A DNA stretch of 64,000 nucleotides, from positions 85,581,501 to 85,645,500 of the forward strand of contig CM066731.1 of the NCBI GenBank assembly GCA_033961575.1. The letters run 5' to 3'. Below are positions 11,255-21,933 of this stretch, in pieces. The notes beneath the pieces are model-generated. The model ran no database searches and had not been told where the DNA came from. It saw nothing but the letters and a program-made list of their open reading frames with translations. The DNA is from Aselliscus stoliczkanus (lineage: Eukaryota > Chordata > Mammalia > Chiroptera > Hipposideridae). The translations under genes and the position numbers were made by a program. Numbering within the stretch: the stretch's first letter is position 1; each line of letters opens with the position of its first letter.

Positions 11255-11835
11255 TTATGCTCCAGCGGAGTTCCTGCTGCTCTCCTGAAGAGACTGCCAG
11301 AGTTTAAGGGACTGCGCACAGCTCAGATACCTGCTCTGTCTCTCAGGGACCTGCGTGTCCGCCCGGCGCGCTGCTTGTCCGAGCAAGTCTTCTTTTTTGC
11401 CCTGCTCCCGGGTTTAAGGCGTCTGCCTTGGAGTCCGCGCGCCCGCGCGGATTTCCTGCTGCTCTCCCAAACGGTCTGCCGGGATTTAGGGGACTGCGCG
11501 CAACCTGCAGCGTAGCTAAGATTCCCGCTCCGTCTCTCCGGGACCTGTGACTCCGGCCGGCGCGCGCTGCGTCTCCGCGGGCGAGTCCTCTCTTTCCCCT
11601 GCTCCCGGGTTTCAGGCTTCTGCCTCAGAGCCGGCGCGTGCCCGCGCCATTCTCCTGCTGCGCTTCTGGAGAAACTGCCACTGGGGTTTAGGGGGCTGCG
11701 CACACCCTGCCGCACGGCTCCGATCCCCACTCCATCTCTCGGGGACCTGCGTCTCCGCCCGGGGCGCACTGCGTCTCCAAGCCCGAGTATTCTTTTTTTC
11801 CCCTGCTCCCGGGTTTCAGGCTTCTGCGCTCCGTG
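11255..11835 (-). repeat. Tandem GC-rich monomers in L1-A 5'UTR
   Basis: Three units of about 195-205 bases repeat head to tail. The anchor gggacctg recurs at 11346, 11540 and 11742, and gctcccgggttt recurs at 11404, 11601 and 11805. Each unit carries the same order of motifs (ctgctgctctcc, gggactgcgc, gggacctgcg, gctcccggg). This resembles the monomer arrays of mouse LINE-1 promoters in organisation, not in sequence. Confidence 0.85.
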
Positions 11836-12301
11836 GGACCCGGTGGGCACAGAGACTGATCCCTGAACCGGGAGGGTGCAGGGACTGATCTTGCCCTGTC
11901 GCTGCAGGGCTCTGCACCCTGCTTCCTGGGGACCCAGCGAGCCGCGGGTGCAGCTCGTACCTCTGCACAGTCATCTCCTCTCTCTCCTCCCGCACTTGCC
12001 CGGCCTGAGGCTTCTGCCTCAGACTGCAAACCAACGCGCTCTTGCTGAACTCTAGGTGGGCCGCGGGCCGCAGGGAGCGAGCCGGGGCAACACTCACCGT
12101 GACTCAGTAGCCGCGGGTGCGGGCTGCACCTCACGCATCTGGCCGCCTTCTTCCCCTACTCGCCCGGCCTGACCACCTTTCAGCAATCCATGTGTGAAAC
12201 TCTTAGTTGCTCTGTGTGATGAGTAGATGTCTCTTTGAAGCATATTAGAAGTTCAAATTGTGGATATTTCCAGGGGAGATTTCATGGAGCCTTCCTTACA
12301 T

Positions 12302-12312
12302 CCGCCATCTTG
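12302..12312 (-). promoter_or_regulatory. YY1-type motif at LINE-1 5' end
   Basis: The minus strand reads CAAGATGGCGG eleven bases inside the element's 5' boundary. In primate LINE-1 a YY1 site in this position directs accurate transcription start. The same role here is inferred from position and sequence. Confidence 0.7.
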
Positions 12313-12341
12313 CCCCTCCCTCCCAGGTATCATCTCTTTTA

Positions 12342-12720
12342 GAAAACATTCTCCAAAGCTCCTGGTTGAGTGAAATAAAAGGCTCACACAGTACATATGG
12401 TTCTATGGATACACATCATAAGTTTCCTGAAAATTGCCTGTTTTGGTTGCCTGGCTTCCCCAGAATGATGTACCTCAAAGCTAGAGAGCATATTATACTC
12501 ATCTGAATATCACCTTTACCTACCCATTGCCTTGCTCATAATATGTGTTCAATATTTTTGTTGTTGAACTGAGTTCCCTGAAGACAAATAATCAACAATT
12601 TATTCTTGCCAATATTATTAATACTGTTTTTGAGTTCAGAAAAGAACTCAAATGGTGAAATAAATTTAATCCAATCTCTCCACCACTCCTAATTTCTTTC
12701 CTGTTTTTTCTTTTCTTTTT
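12342..12720. other. Pre-insertion flank of L1-A, nothing recognised
   Basis: This is the sequence originally continuous with 4181. No gene or repeat recognised apart from a T-rich run leading into the following SINE. Confidence 0.45.
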
Positions 12721-12876
12721 CTTTTCTTTTTCTTTTTTTTTTAGCTGAGCCAACCTGCCACCTGTTGGCAGCTCAGCAGCAGCTCAGCTCGGGTTGGGCA
12801 TGAAACTGCTGTTGCTCAGAGTTCAGCTTCCACTGTTGAGCAAGCTCTTAACCAACTGAGCCACTCGGCCAGCCCC
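12721..12876 (-). mobile_element. Short tRNA-headed SINE (second subfamily)
   Basis: In minus orientation it starts GGGCTGGCCGAGTGGCTCAG and has an A-box-like ctcagttggttaagagc and a short body ending agctgagctgctgctgagctgcc. The tail is A-rich and appears as a CT/T tract on the plus strand at 12710-12743. At about 155 bases it lacks the long body of the 2805-3280 family. The same short type recurs at 16191-16366. Confidence 0.82.
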
Positions 12877-13942
12877 CTCCCCTAAGTTTTTTTCTTAAAA
12901 TACTCCTAGCATTTGGCTCCTAGGAAAATTGGCTCAACATCCTAGTCCTCTGGCTCTTGCCTTCTGGCCTAGTTTTTCTGTCTCACACATTCATCATTCT
13001 CTCTTACTATGGGTATGCTGTGAACAGCCAGCATCATGATGAGACACCATTGACTGCCTCCAACATTCCTCCTGACAGCTATCTCCAGAAATAAAATTTT
13101 AATTGAAAGTATCCAAAAAAACCCCACAAAACCCGTGATCTCAAGAAGATTTATAAGTTCTCTTAATGTATGTAGTAAATGAAAAGTTATTATTCTCTCT
13201 CCACACAAATTCTGTCTGTGATGGTGTTTTGTCATTTTAAGAAAGTAACAGTCTGCTGAGTTTTAATAATCCCATTGCAACCTTTCCATAAATCTTTTGC
13301 TACACTCCAAGAGAATACATACAATATACATACAATAATTTTTTCCATACTATATAAAGAAACTTGCATCTCTTAGTATTAGGAAAATGAGATTAAGAAA
13401 ATTAATATGAAAGACCTCTGTAAGCCATCAATACTTTATAAATATGCATGCAAACAAAGAAACTTATGTTTTCCAGATAAGTTTCCTGAGGGATATTTCT
13501 CATGGTATCTTCATATCTCCATGGAACTAGCCATTTAAACTTGTTCTTGTCAGTCAAGCATCTCTGCTTTCCCCATGTGACACACGTCTTGCATTTTTCA
13601 AATGCTAGTTAATACAACTGAATTTTATGGTTATCATTACTCTTAATTTCACATGAAAGAAAACTGAAATAGAGTTAACCTCACTTAGGGAACAAAAGTT
13701 CCATCTGAAAATTTGAACCAAAGAGATAATATTGATTTACTAATGAATCCCAAGAGAGAGCAATCATGTGTCATTTTTGATACATATCACAAAGACCAAG
13801 CTATATGATCTGAAATTAGAAATGATTACCAATTGGGATTATTGTTAAGATCATTATAGAAGGATAGTGTTCCAGGGAAAAGAATGAGAGTTTTGCAGAA
13901 CCAAAGAATGTTCAGGCAGCAGAAATTTTAAAAAACTTTTGA
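12877..13942. other. Intergenic DNA, nothing recognised
   Basis: AT-rich, with no coding frame beyond chance (the small minus-strand frame at 12969-13235 has no domain) and no repeat that I can name. Confidence 0.45.
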
Positions 13943-13945
13943 GCA

Positions 13946-14399
13946 TTTTTTTTTTTAAAGATTTTTTTTTTTTTTATTGGGGAATTGGCGGAGGGGAACA
14001 GCGTTGGGGAATCGGGGAAGGGGAACAGACAAGTTGCTGTCTCCTTGTTCCTCAGTCTCGTTGCGGAGGATGTCGCTTCACTGTTGGTATCGTCATTGCG
14101 CTCTTCCCGGATGAAGTAGATCGGTCGCTGGCCTCTGGATGTCGCTCACCGCGGCTACTGGCAGCCCACGCTTGGCTGCCAGCCGCTCACACTGGCTGCG
14201 GGCCACTCACTGCAGCCCATGGCAGCCCACTACAGCAGGGGCTGCAGCCCACTCCATCACTGGGGCTCGTACAGCCCAGCTCCAGGTGGAGTTGTTGTTA
14301 GCTGTAGAGGGCAGTGTCACTGGCCCTCATGTGGGATCCGAACCGGGGCCACTGGCATCCCAAAACCAGCGCTTAACCAATGCGCCACTCGGCCGGCCC
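13946..14399 (-). mobile_element. tRNA-headed SINE, full length
   Basis: Same long family as 2805-3280 in reverse orientation. It begins on the plus strand with the T-rich tail and the aaagatttt...attggggaatt 3' end, and finishes with the reverse-complemented head ...gccactcggccggccc. A short duplication, gcatttttttt, flanks it (from 13943 and from 14400). The overlapping long open frames on the plus strand are SINE sequence. Confidence 0.9.
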
Positions 14400-14410
14400 G
14401 CATTTTTTTT

Positions 14411-15149
14411 CTTTGATATATATGTTGAACGTAAGTACCCAATGTGTCATCTTAAGTAGATTTAAAAAAAAATTACTATACTGAGTTAAACATAGATTGG
14501 AATTAGTAGTTTTTCATTGAACATATTTAAATGTGTTAAATAACAAGTAAAATAAAGGTAAATAAGCTAGACTGGGTTGATATATTTTATATACATTTAG
14601 ATCTAAGTCACCATCAGTAGTCTTTTAAAATTGGGAATATAAATTAGTGAAACATTTTTGTTGGACAATTTGTTAACACCTAACACTAAGTTTTTAAAAT
14701 GTGCAGCCATATTTTTTGATCTTCCAATTCTACTGCTAAAAGTTGGCTTTAACCTGGAGCTATAATGTAAGACCTACAATATGGTTATCGAAGTATGACT
14801 TTAGCATGGCAAAGATAATTCAATAATAACAAACTAAGGACGCAGTTCTTTACACTATAGTCTATTCACAACAATAATGATCAAAATGCTTAGTTACTTA
14901 AACAGCATTTTTTTTCCAATAAATTTTAAACAAACCAGTTTTCCTAATATTCCCTACTGAACTGATTACATTTCTGAGCTAATATGATATCACATAAATG
15001 CTAATTCCCATATAGTATCGTTATGTGCTTCATACTTCTATAAATATTGCACAATTGTGTTCTAAGGATGTTTTCAATCTTTATAGTTATTCAATTAGTT
15101 AATTAATCAGGTTGCAGCATGGGCTGTGACTACATCAGGTGTAATCTCC
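14411..15149. other. Intergenic DNA, nothing recognised
   Basis: No gene, RNA or named repeat seen. Confidence 0.45.
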
Positions 15150-15358
15150 AGTTATTTTTTAAAATAAACTTTTATTTCAAAATAATTTTAGGTTTACAGA
15201 ATGGTTGCGAAGACAGAACAATGAGTTTCTATATACTTCATAGCAAATTCCAATTTCCTCTAATGTTATTATCTTACATGGCCATTTATCAAAAGTAAGA
15301 AACCAACATTGATGCAATATTATTAACCAAACTCCAGGTTTAATTAATTTGGTTTGAA

Positions 15359-15394
<36 letters not shown>

Positions 15395-15796
15395 AGTTTT
15401 TTCCAGTAATGCCTTTTTTCTTTTTCAGGGTTCAATCCAGGGAACTACATTCTATTTCACTGTCATGTATCCTTTTGTGTCCTCCACTCTGTGCCAGTTT
15501 CCCAGTGCCTCCATGCTTTTCAGGAGCTGGACAGTTTTGAGGAGTACTGGTCAGTATTTTGTAGTCTGTCAGTTTGCATTTGCCTGATTTTATTTGTTTG
15601 TTTGCTTGTTTGTTTTCCATCATTGGGCTTGGGCTTTTGAGTTTTGGGAAGAAGACCATAGGGGAGGGGTTTAGTGCCTTTCTTATCACGTTATAACATT
15701 CATTTCCCTCCTCCTTGGTAATCGGAAGGAATATGGAGAGTTTATAGTTACAGTATTTGTATATTGTAGGACTCGTAGGGGTATTTTGGAAATTTG
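15150..15796 (+). mobile_element. Old LINE-1 (L1M-type) 3'UTR fragment
   Basis: The sequence follows the pattern of an ancient mammalian LINE-1 3'UTR: ttttaggtttacagaa, aaccaacattgatgcaatattattaac, caatccagggaactacattc, ttttgaggagtactggtcag, gttttgggaagaagaccata. It is heavily mutated and interrupted by a (TAAA)n run at 15356-15393. Family assignment is from memory of the consensus and is approximate. Confidence 0.55.
15356..15393. repeat. (AAAT)n microsatellite
   Basis: About nine uninterrupted AAAT units inside the old LINE-1 fragment. Confidence 0.95.
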
Positions 15797-15809
15797 TGGG
15801 GCCAATTTT

Positions 15810-16409
15810 TTTTTAAAGATTTTATTGGGGAATTGGGGAAAGGGAACGGTGTTGGGGAATTGCGCAAGGGGAACAGCCAATTTGTTGTCCTTCAATCTTA
15901 GTTGTGGAGGGTGCAGCTAGCTCAGCTCCAAGTCCAGTCACCACCCAGCCGCACATTGGCAACTCAAGGACACTCAGCTCAAGGTGCTGTGTTCAACCTT
16001 AATTGAGAGTGGGCACAGCCCACCATCCCATGCGGAAGTTGAACCAGCAACCTTGTTGTTAGGAGCATGTGCTCTCACCAGCTGAGACATCCTGTTGCGT
16101 GTTGGCAGCTCAGTGGCAGCTCAGCTCAGGTGCAGCTCACTAGCCCATATGGGACTCGAACCAGGGACACTGTTGCTTAGAGCTAGTGCTCTTTTTTTTT
16201 TTTTCTTTCTTTCTTTTTTTTTTTTTTTTTTAGCTGAGCCATCCTGCTACCTGTTGGCAGCTCAGTGGCTCCTCAGCTCGAGCTGGGTATCGAACTGCTG
16301 TTGCTCAGAGCTCAGCTCGCACTCTTGAGCAGGCTCTTAACCAACTGAGCGACTCGGCTGGCCCTCAGAGCTAGTGCTGTTAGTCAACTGAGCCACTCTG
16401 CCAGCCCTA
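15810..16409 (-). mobile_element. Composite tRNA-SINE, split by another SINE
   Basis: This reverse-oriented SINE has the attggggaattgggg-type 3' end. Its body includes ggtgctgtgttcaacctt and a second tRNA-like segment (gaagttgaaccagcaacc / ctctcaccagctgagac), and its head ends gccactctgccagccc. It is interrupted at 16191-16366 by a shorter SINE. A 13-base duplication, tggggccaatttt, flanks the whole at 15797-15809 and 16410-16422. Excluding the insert and its duplicated target it is about 410 bases. Confidence 0.85.
16191..16366 (-). mobile_element. Short tRNA-SINE nested in the preceding SINE
   Basis: Same subfamily as 12721-12876. Its 12-base duplication, agagctagtgct, occurs at 16179-16190 and 16367-16378, entirely within the host SINE head, so its insertion is the later event. 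The T-rich run at its left end is the reverse-complemented A tail. Confidence 0.9.
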
Positions 16410-16422
16410 TGGGGCCAATTTT

Positions 16423-17961
16423 GATTGTCATCAAGATTGGGGGCACATATGGCATCCATGGGTAAGTGCTAGGGATTCTGGATACTCTGTAATGTGCAAG
16501 ACTGTTCTCTATAAAGACGAAATGCTACACCACACACAATGTGAATGTTTCACCAGACATTTTTGTAGAAGAAAAAAAAAAAGCAAATATCAGAGCCAAG
16601 AATCTAACTCTGTTGTGCAAATAAACAAAGTATTTTTCATAGACTTAATATATACTAAAATTTCCAGATCTGCAATACTCATGTATGTTAAGGTAAGGTT
16701 GTTCCTTATTTTTAGGAATTTTATCAAATTTTTGTTCATTTGAAAAATCATGTCACTGATTAGAACATCATTCATGATATTTGAATGGCCAAACAATGAA
16801 CCTATGCGAGTATGATTTGCAGCTGTTGCATTTATGTGATTTATGTGTAAAAATAATGCTCTTACTTGGCTTTCATTTTAAAATGTCAAATAAAAAGTAA
16901 TAATAATATTCAGATGAACATTATCTTCCATTTCTTTAATCTAAACTTATTTTTTCCTAAGTTGCCACAAACATCTGGCTCATTCAATTTACCTTGTAAG
17001 TTTAGATGTTCCAAGAATCTACTAATTGAATTACTTCTTATTTATTATAAATCACTTTCTTATATTTTTCTTTCTTAGTTCAGTAAGAGTACTACACTGA
17101 TTTTTGGAATAACATATTTGGGTTTGCTATAGTTTTTATAAATATCAGGATCATAAAGAAGTATTAAAATATTTATTGTAAAGGGGAATTTGTATCTGAG
17201 GAGTTGGAGAATTGCAAAGTTATAGTAATATGCTGTCATGCTGTCCATTCCAATTAAACTAAGACTGACAAGGGAGGAGACCCCAGTCTTCTGTGCACGT
17301 CTCAGCATCAGTTAATGCAGTGATAAAAGTGGGTTTTGCCAAAAGTAGGTAACTCTAGAGAACTTGGCTCAGACAGTTCATGTTTAGGAGCATTCTCCTA
17401 GGGTGGTTATTAACAGCACTCCCTTGCTTTCAAAAATTCCCCAGGTTGGGTGATAAATTGTTATTTTTTCAGTAGTATGGAGAGGATGTAAGGCAAGATC
17501 GTTAGCAATTTATTCATTCTGTCTGACCATCACTTCAGTGGGAGAAACAGGGCTCTGCTTTACAATTTGTCTCATTGTCAAATACATAGGCCTGGCCTCT
17601 ATACACTATACAAAACAAAAAGTACTTCTCTTTTGTCACCTTTTAACACCACTAAGGTATTTATCGAAAGTCTCTCTGAAAGCTCACATTTCTGCCTACA
17701 CCCATCTCAAATTAGGTTCAAATTAGGTAGATTCATATGGAATGCATAGACTAATTTTGTAGGTCAGAAAGAGTTGTATACTCACAATTTCAGGTTCTTA
17801 AGACTATCTATCAATTTCTTGCTATTACTGTTCCATCGTCATAGAATGAGTGGTTTCATTTCCTAGTTTTTATTTAATTTTTTGTCCTCAAATTATATGC
17901 AAAGCATATTAGGTTGTGAGATCCAAATTATCAAAATGGAAAGAAAAAGAAAAAAAAAACA
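16423..17961. other. Intergenic DNA, nothing recognised
   Basis: Several small AT-rich open frames without domains. No repeat identified. Confidence 0.45.
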
Positions 17962-18457
17962 GGGCCAGACGAGTGGCGTGTTGGTTAGGAGCTGGCTTGG
18001 GATGCCAGCTCTGAGCAGCGGGGCTCTGGTTCAGATCCCACATGAGGGCCAGTGACACTGCCCTCTACAGCTAAGGTGGTGAACAACAGCTCCACCTTGT
18101 TGCCACAATAGCTAAGATGGTGAACATTGCCTCTATAGCTAAGATGGCTGGCGAAGGTGTGGGCTGCAGCCTGTGCTGCAGTGGGCTGCCATAGGCTACA
18201 GTGAGTGGCCGGCAGCCAATGTGAGCTACCAATAGCCACTGTGAGCAATCATCCAGAGGCCAGCAAGTGACTGCTTTACCCCAGAAGAGAGCAATAACGA
18301 TACCAACATGGGCCAGTGAAGCAACGTCCTCCACAACTAAACTGAAGAACAAAAAAGGACAGCAACTTGTCTGTTCCCCTTCCCTGATTCCCCTACGCTG
18401 TTCCCCTCCCCCAATTCTCTAATTAAACAAAACAAAACAAAACAAAACAAAACAAAA
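17962..18457 (+). mobile_element. tRNA-headed SINE, older copy
   Basis: The long-SINE layout is clear: head gggccagacgagtggcgtgttggttaggagc, B-box region ggttcagatcc, then the body. This copy carries an extra duplicated stretch (gctaaggtggtgaac / gctaagatggtgaac / gctaagatggctgg at 18072-18151). The 3' end is ccttccctgattcccctacgc with an (AAAAC)n tail to 18457. More diverged than 2805-3280. No clear target duplication. Confidence 0.85.
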
Positions 18458-20121
18458 CCAGACCTGTGTTAATAGGGATCGATAGTTGTTAAACGGACAT
18501 TTATATATGTCTATATATAAATGGACACATTGCATGTGTACCTTAGCTTAGTAGTTTTTCTTTTCTTTTAAGCTAGATTTTTTTGTAACAAATTTATCTT
18601 TTTGTCCCCCAAAACAGTAATTGAGCTTAGCCATTCAACTTTACTTTGTTAATTGTATTCTTCATAATTATATTCCTAGTAGAGGGGCTAATTCACAAAG
18701 GGCTTTTTATGTCCTGATACATATTGGTATAGGAAGCTACTGATAACATTATGTATGATTAAAATAAATACTTTTCCCAACTAATTTATCCCAAGACGAA
18801 GTCCTCCCTAAAGGACTTAGAGACCAGGTCTCCTAAATAAGTAGCAAATAAGGTGCTTAGTTTTTACCCATATTTTCAGGATTTTTGAATATTGTGAAGA
18901 ACATATAGTAGCTGAGTGATGCAGCTGGTTGGAGAGGCCATTTTTATCCCAGTAGTCATTAAAAATACAAACTGATGTTCTTAAAACTACACTTAGACAG
19001 GTGTACCTTGACCAGCAAACTCTCTGAGGCCAAATAAATTCCTTGGATATTGGCCAAGTGAAAACAAAATGAAAAAGGCTTTAAGGTTTATAACATAGAT
19101 TTGAGACTGCTTTGAGAAAAATGAAAATAGAAATTGCTGGTCTGGATTCTCAGTGCTGGGTAAGATAAATCAACAATGACAATAGCTGAGGGCACCTCTT
19201 CCCAGCAGAAAGGGAGGTAATGGGTAACAAAGGAAGCAAGAGAGTGAAGCCTGTTTCAATTGTTCCACATTTATTTTGTGACTTTTTAAATCTAGACATT
19301 TTAGAGGAAGGGAAGAAATACTATCCCTGCACACACAGAACATATATTCTAGTACAAGTAAGAGTTGTCATTCATTCATTCATTCATTCATTCATTCATT
19401 CATTCATCCATTCATTCTCTTAAAACCCTTCAACCAAAGACTGAGGGGGAATAAAGGAAATTTAAAAAATAAAGAATTATGGGGGCATAAAAGGATATTA
19501 GAGATGACTTAAAATAGGAATTGGGCTTGTGTTAGGTGATTTTAGGAAGAAAGGATTCAACGAGGACTTGTCTCTCTATGGAATGCTATCAGGAAATGGG
19601 TAATTCTACATTTGATATCCTAATTCTTATGTAGAAAGAAAGAAGAACAAAGAGAGGCTAAAGCTATGATTGGAAAAACAAAAAACATAGGTGACTAATA
19701 TTAGCCTGATTAGAGTGGTATTGGGCCATTTTTGTACTTTAGGCAATGTCATGATTTTGTTTTGATTCACCAGTCACTGAGTGGCACTGTCTAATGTTGA
19801 TGCTATGTGTAATCACTTCCAATAGAAAATATCAAGGCCTAGCTGTGAATGCCAGGCTGCCCAAGCTCTCCGGAGCTACTTTGCTCTTTGCTATGTCATT
19901 TATTCAACAAATATCTAATACACATATAATATGTACAGGACTCTAAAATTATAAATATACATTTGATAGCCTCAGTGCTCAAAAAGAGAATTGAGGTTTA
20001 GTGTTACAAACTATATTAAAATGCTATATTGGGGAGGTGGCCCAAATAAAGAAAGTTTAAGGGTTGTGGAAGTAAGCTGTGATCAAATAATACGGTGAAT
20101 GTTTAAATAAGAAAAAAAAAA
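18458..20121. other. Intergenic DNA with an ATTC microsatellite
   Basis: No gene or named interspersed repeat seen. The only structured part is the (ATTC)n run at 19370-19417. Confidence 0.45.
19370..19417. repeat. (ATTC)n microsatellite
   Basis: About twelve ATTC units with a single interruption (atcc). Confidence 0.95.
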
Positions 20122-21377
20122 TATTACAGTAAAAGACACATTGCCATTAAACCCTCTCAAAGTATGTCCCTTCTCTTTGAAAACACTTATTCCATCATTC
20201 TTGCCATTTTTTTTTTAAAGATTTTATTGGGGAATTGGGGGAGCAGAACAGATAAGTTGCTGTCCTTTTGTTCTTCAGTCTAGTTGTGGAAGACATTGCT
20301 TCACTGGCCCATGTTGGTATCATCATTGCGTTCTTCTCAGATGAAGCAGATCGGTTGCCAGCTTCTGGACGGCCACTCACAGTGGCTCGGCAGCTCATAC
20401 CGGCTGCTAGTTGTTCACACTGGCTGCTGGCCACTCACTGTAGCCTAAGGCAGTCCACTGCAGCAGGGGCTGCAGCTATGCAGTCCCTGGGGACTCACAG
20501 TAGCCCAGCTCCAGGTCAAGCTGTTGTTCACCATCGTAGCTGTAGAGGGCAGTGTCACTGGCCCTCATATGTGGATCCAAACCAGGGCCACTGGGGTCCC
20601 AAGCCAGCTCATAACCAACGTGCCACTGAGCCGGCCCATTATGGCCACTTTCTGAAGCAGTTCTGAAAGTCTTCTTTCATGAGTGTCTTTAGTTGCGTTG
20701 TCATGGGTGCCTTGATGTCCTGAATCATTTTATCTTTGGGGAAGAGCAAGAAGTGCACGGTGCCAGATCCAGTGAAAAAGGTAGATGAGGACACATCTGT
20801 AATGTTTTTATTTGACAGAAATTGCCATATACCAGAAGTGACGTGTGACATGGAACATTGTCATGATGGAGGATGATTTACGGCACACTTTAAGACACTT
20901 CTTATCTCAACCATAGCTCGAACCAGACAGACTGTACCAAACAAGTTGAAACTTGTCACACACTGTTACTAACTTTCCATGTGCCACTTCCCATGTTGAA
21001 GATCCCTGCCTTTCTGTTGGATGGCACTCGGCAGCAGCTTTCACTGTATTTTGTGATCGCAATGGAAAGGCATCATGTAACACATCACTTCTGGTATTCA
21101 GCAATTTCTGCCAAATAAAAACATTATGGTGTGTCCTCATTCACCTTATTCACCAGAACTGACACTGTGTGACACTGTCTGCCTCTTCCCCAAAGTCAAA
21201 ATGATTCAGGACATTGAGGCAGCCACGACAGCACAACTAAAGACACTCGCAAAAGAGGACTTCCAGAACTGCTTCAGTAAGTGGCAAGAACGATGGGCTA
21301 AGTGTGTTTGAAGCAAGGAGGAGTATTTTTTTTTTTTGTGGGGGAGGATTAACAGTAATGTGTCTTTTACTGTAATA
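20122..21377. mobile_element. Palindromic mariner-like DNA transposon relic
   Basis: The ends are inverted copies of ttacagtaaaagacacat (20124) and atgtgtcttttactgtaa (to 21375). Both arms carry the C-terminal part of a mariner-type transposase, pointing outwards. On the minus strand, 20638-20850 reads FPKDKMIQDI…KEDFQNCF; on the plus strand, 21085-21311 reads FPKVKMIQDI…KEDFQNCF. The spacer (about 20870-21084) matches part of the catalytic domain. The third catalytic aspartate region is degraded in both arms (for example PYSPELTLCD at 21145). No transposase can be made. A SINE at 20210-20637 splits the left arm. Confidence 0.8.
20210..20637 (-). mobile_element. tRNA-headed SINE inserted in mariner arm
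   Basis: Reverse-oriented long SINE running from the T-rich tail and aaagattttattggggaatt to the head ...gccactgagccggccc. Imperfect 14-base flanks (attcttgccatttt at 20196-20209 and attatggccacttt at 20638-20651) fit the interrupted mariner sequence. It therefore inserted after the mariner. Confidence 0.85.
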
Positions 21378-21756
21378 TATATATATATATATATTTTAAC
21401 TTAAACATTAACCATATATTGCACCTTATATTCAGTGAAGTCTCCACAGAAGAGGTCATATTTAACTCCTGTCAAAAGACTCATAGCTTTTGCCAGTTTC
21501 AGATAAGGAAGAACACTGTGGACAGAAGTAGCCACCAGGAATGTCCAAATATGTGAAAAGCACTCTTAGTACTAAGATAGGTCTGGGAGAGATGACAGAG
21601 CAATCACCTTCCATGTCAGGCTGATGAGTTAACACCTTTGTGTCTCCTCTAACCATAACGAACTACAGAAGCATTTCATACAAAGGAAGTGTAAGATCAC
21701 ATTTATACTTTTATGAGTATTTAGTTTGTAGAATGGGATGAAAACCATATATACAA

Positions 21757-21833
21757 AGGTCAGACAATTAAGTTCACGAACTTTCCACTCTGTAAGCATG
21801 GTGGAAAGTTTGCAAACTGAATTATCTGAGATT
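21757..21833. mobile_element. Mariner-derived MITE, about 77 bp
   Basis: Left arm aaggtcagacaattaagttc acgaactttcca and right arm tggaaagtttgcaaactgaattatctgag are near-perfect inverted repeats separated by about a dozen bases. The terminal sequence gtcagacaattaagttc matches the mariner ends at 24086 and 45226, so it is a minimal non-autonomous derivative of that family. Confidence 0.8.
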
Positions 21834-21842
21834 TCATATATG

Positions 21843-21843
<1 letters not shown>

Positions 21844-21899
<56 letters not shown>
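21844..21899. repeat. (CA)n microsatellite
   Basis: About 27 CA units directly after the MITE. They account for the cysteine/valine-repeat open frames seen on both strands. Confidence 0.97.
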
Positions 21900-21902
<3 letters not shown>

Positions 21903-21933
21903 TATGGTTTTATTAGGAAATAATTAGAAAATG

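Larger units (their letters stand above)
4200..12323 (-). mobile_element. L1-A: full-length LINE-1 retrotransposon
   Basis: This is a complete non-LTR retrotransposon on the minus strand. It has a 5'UTR (9488-12323), ORF1 (8615-9487), ORF2 (4756 to about 8583), a G-rich 3'UTR and an A-rich tail (4200-4275, read as T-rich on the plus strand). An exact 18-base target duplication, caggtatcatctctttta, flanks it at 4182-4199 and 12324-12341. The sense 5' end carries CAAGATGGCGG, a YY1-type motif typical of complete LINE-1 starts. At about 8.1 kb it is longer than the usual 6-7 kb because of the 2.8-kb 5'UTR. Both reading frames are damaged by few lesions, so it inserted when nearly intact and is now inactive. 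Confidence 0.95.
9488..12323 (-). promoter_or_regulatory. L1-A 5'UTR / internal promoter
   Basis: This is the non-coding leader upstream of ORF1 in sense (descending) orientation. It has four parts: the YY1-motif 5' end (12302-12312), a GC- and CpG-rich block at about 11330-12170 with tandem monomers, an intermediate segment, an A/T-rich low-complexity belt (about 10010-10600, T-rich in sense) and a final unique segment. Mammalian LINE-1 5'UTRs act as RNA polymerase II promoters and can be bidirectional. The CpG block is the likely core, which is inference. Long open frames in it (for example 11323-11850) are products of GC richness. Confidence 0.82.

Noticed and set aside
11323..12134. Long overlapping open frames, arginine- and proline-rich (up to 175 codons)
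   Set aside because: They lie in the CpG-rich LINE-1 5'UTR, occur on both strands and in several frames, and contain no domain. GC richness explains the lack of stops.
21844..21899. CRISPR-like regular repeats
   Set aside because: Simple dinucleotide repeat without spacers. The genome is eukaryotic.
21629..21923. Cysteine-valine or threonine-histidine repeat proteins, also at 29061-29321 and 36003-36338
   Set aside because: Translations of (CA)n microsatellites.
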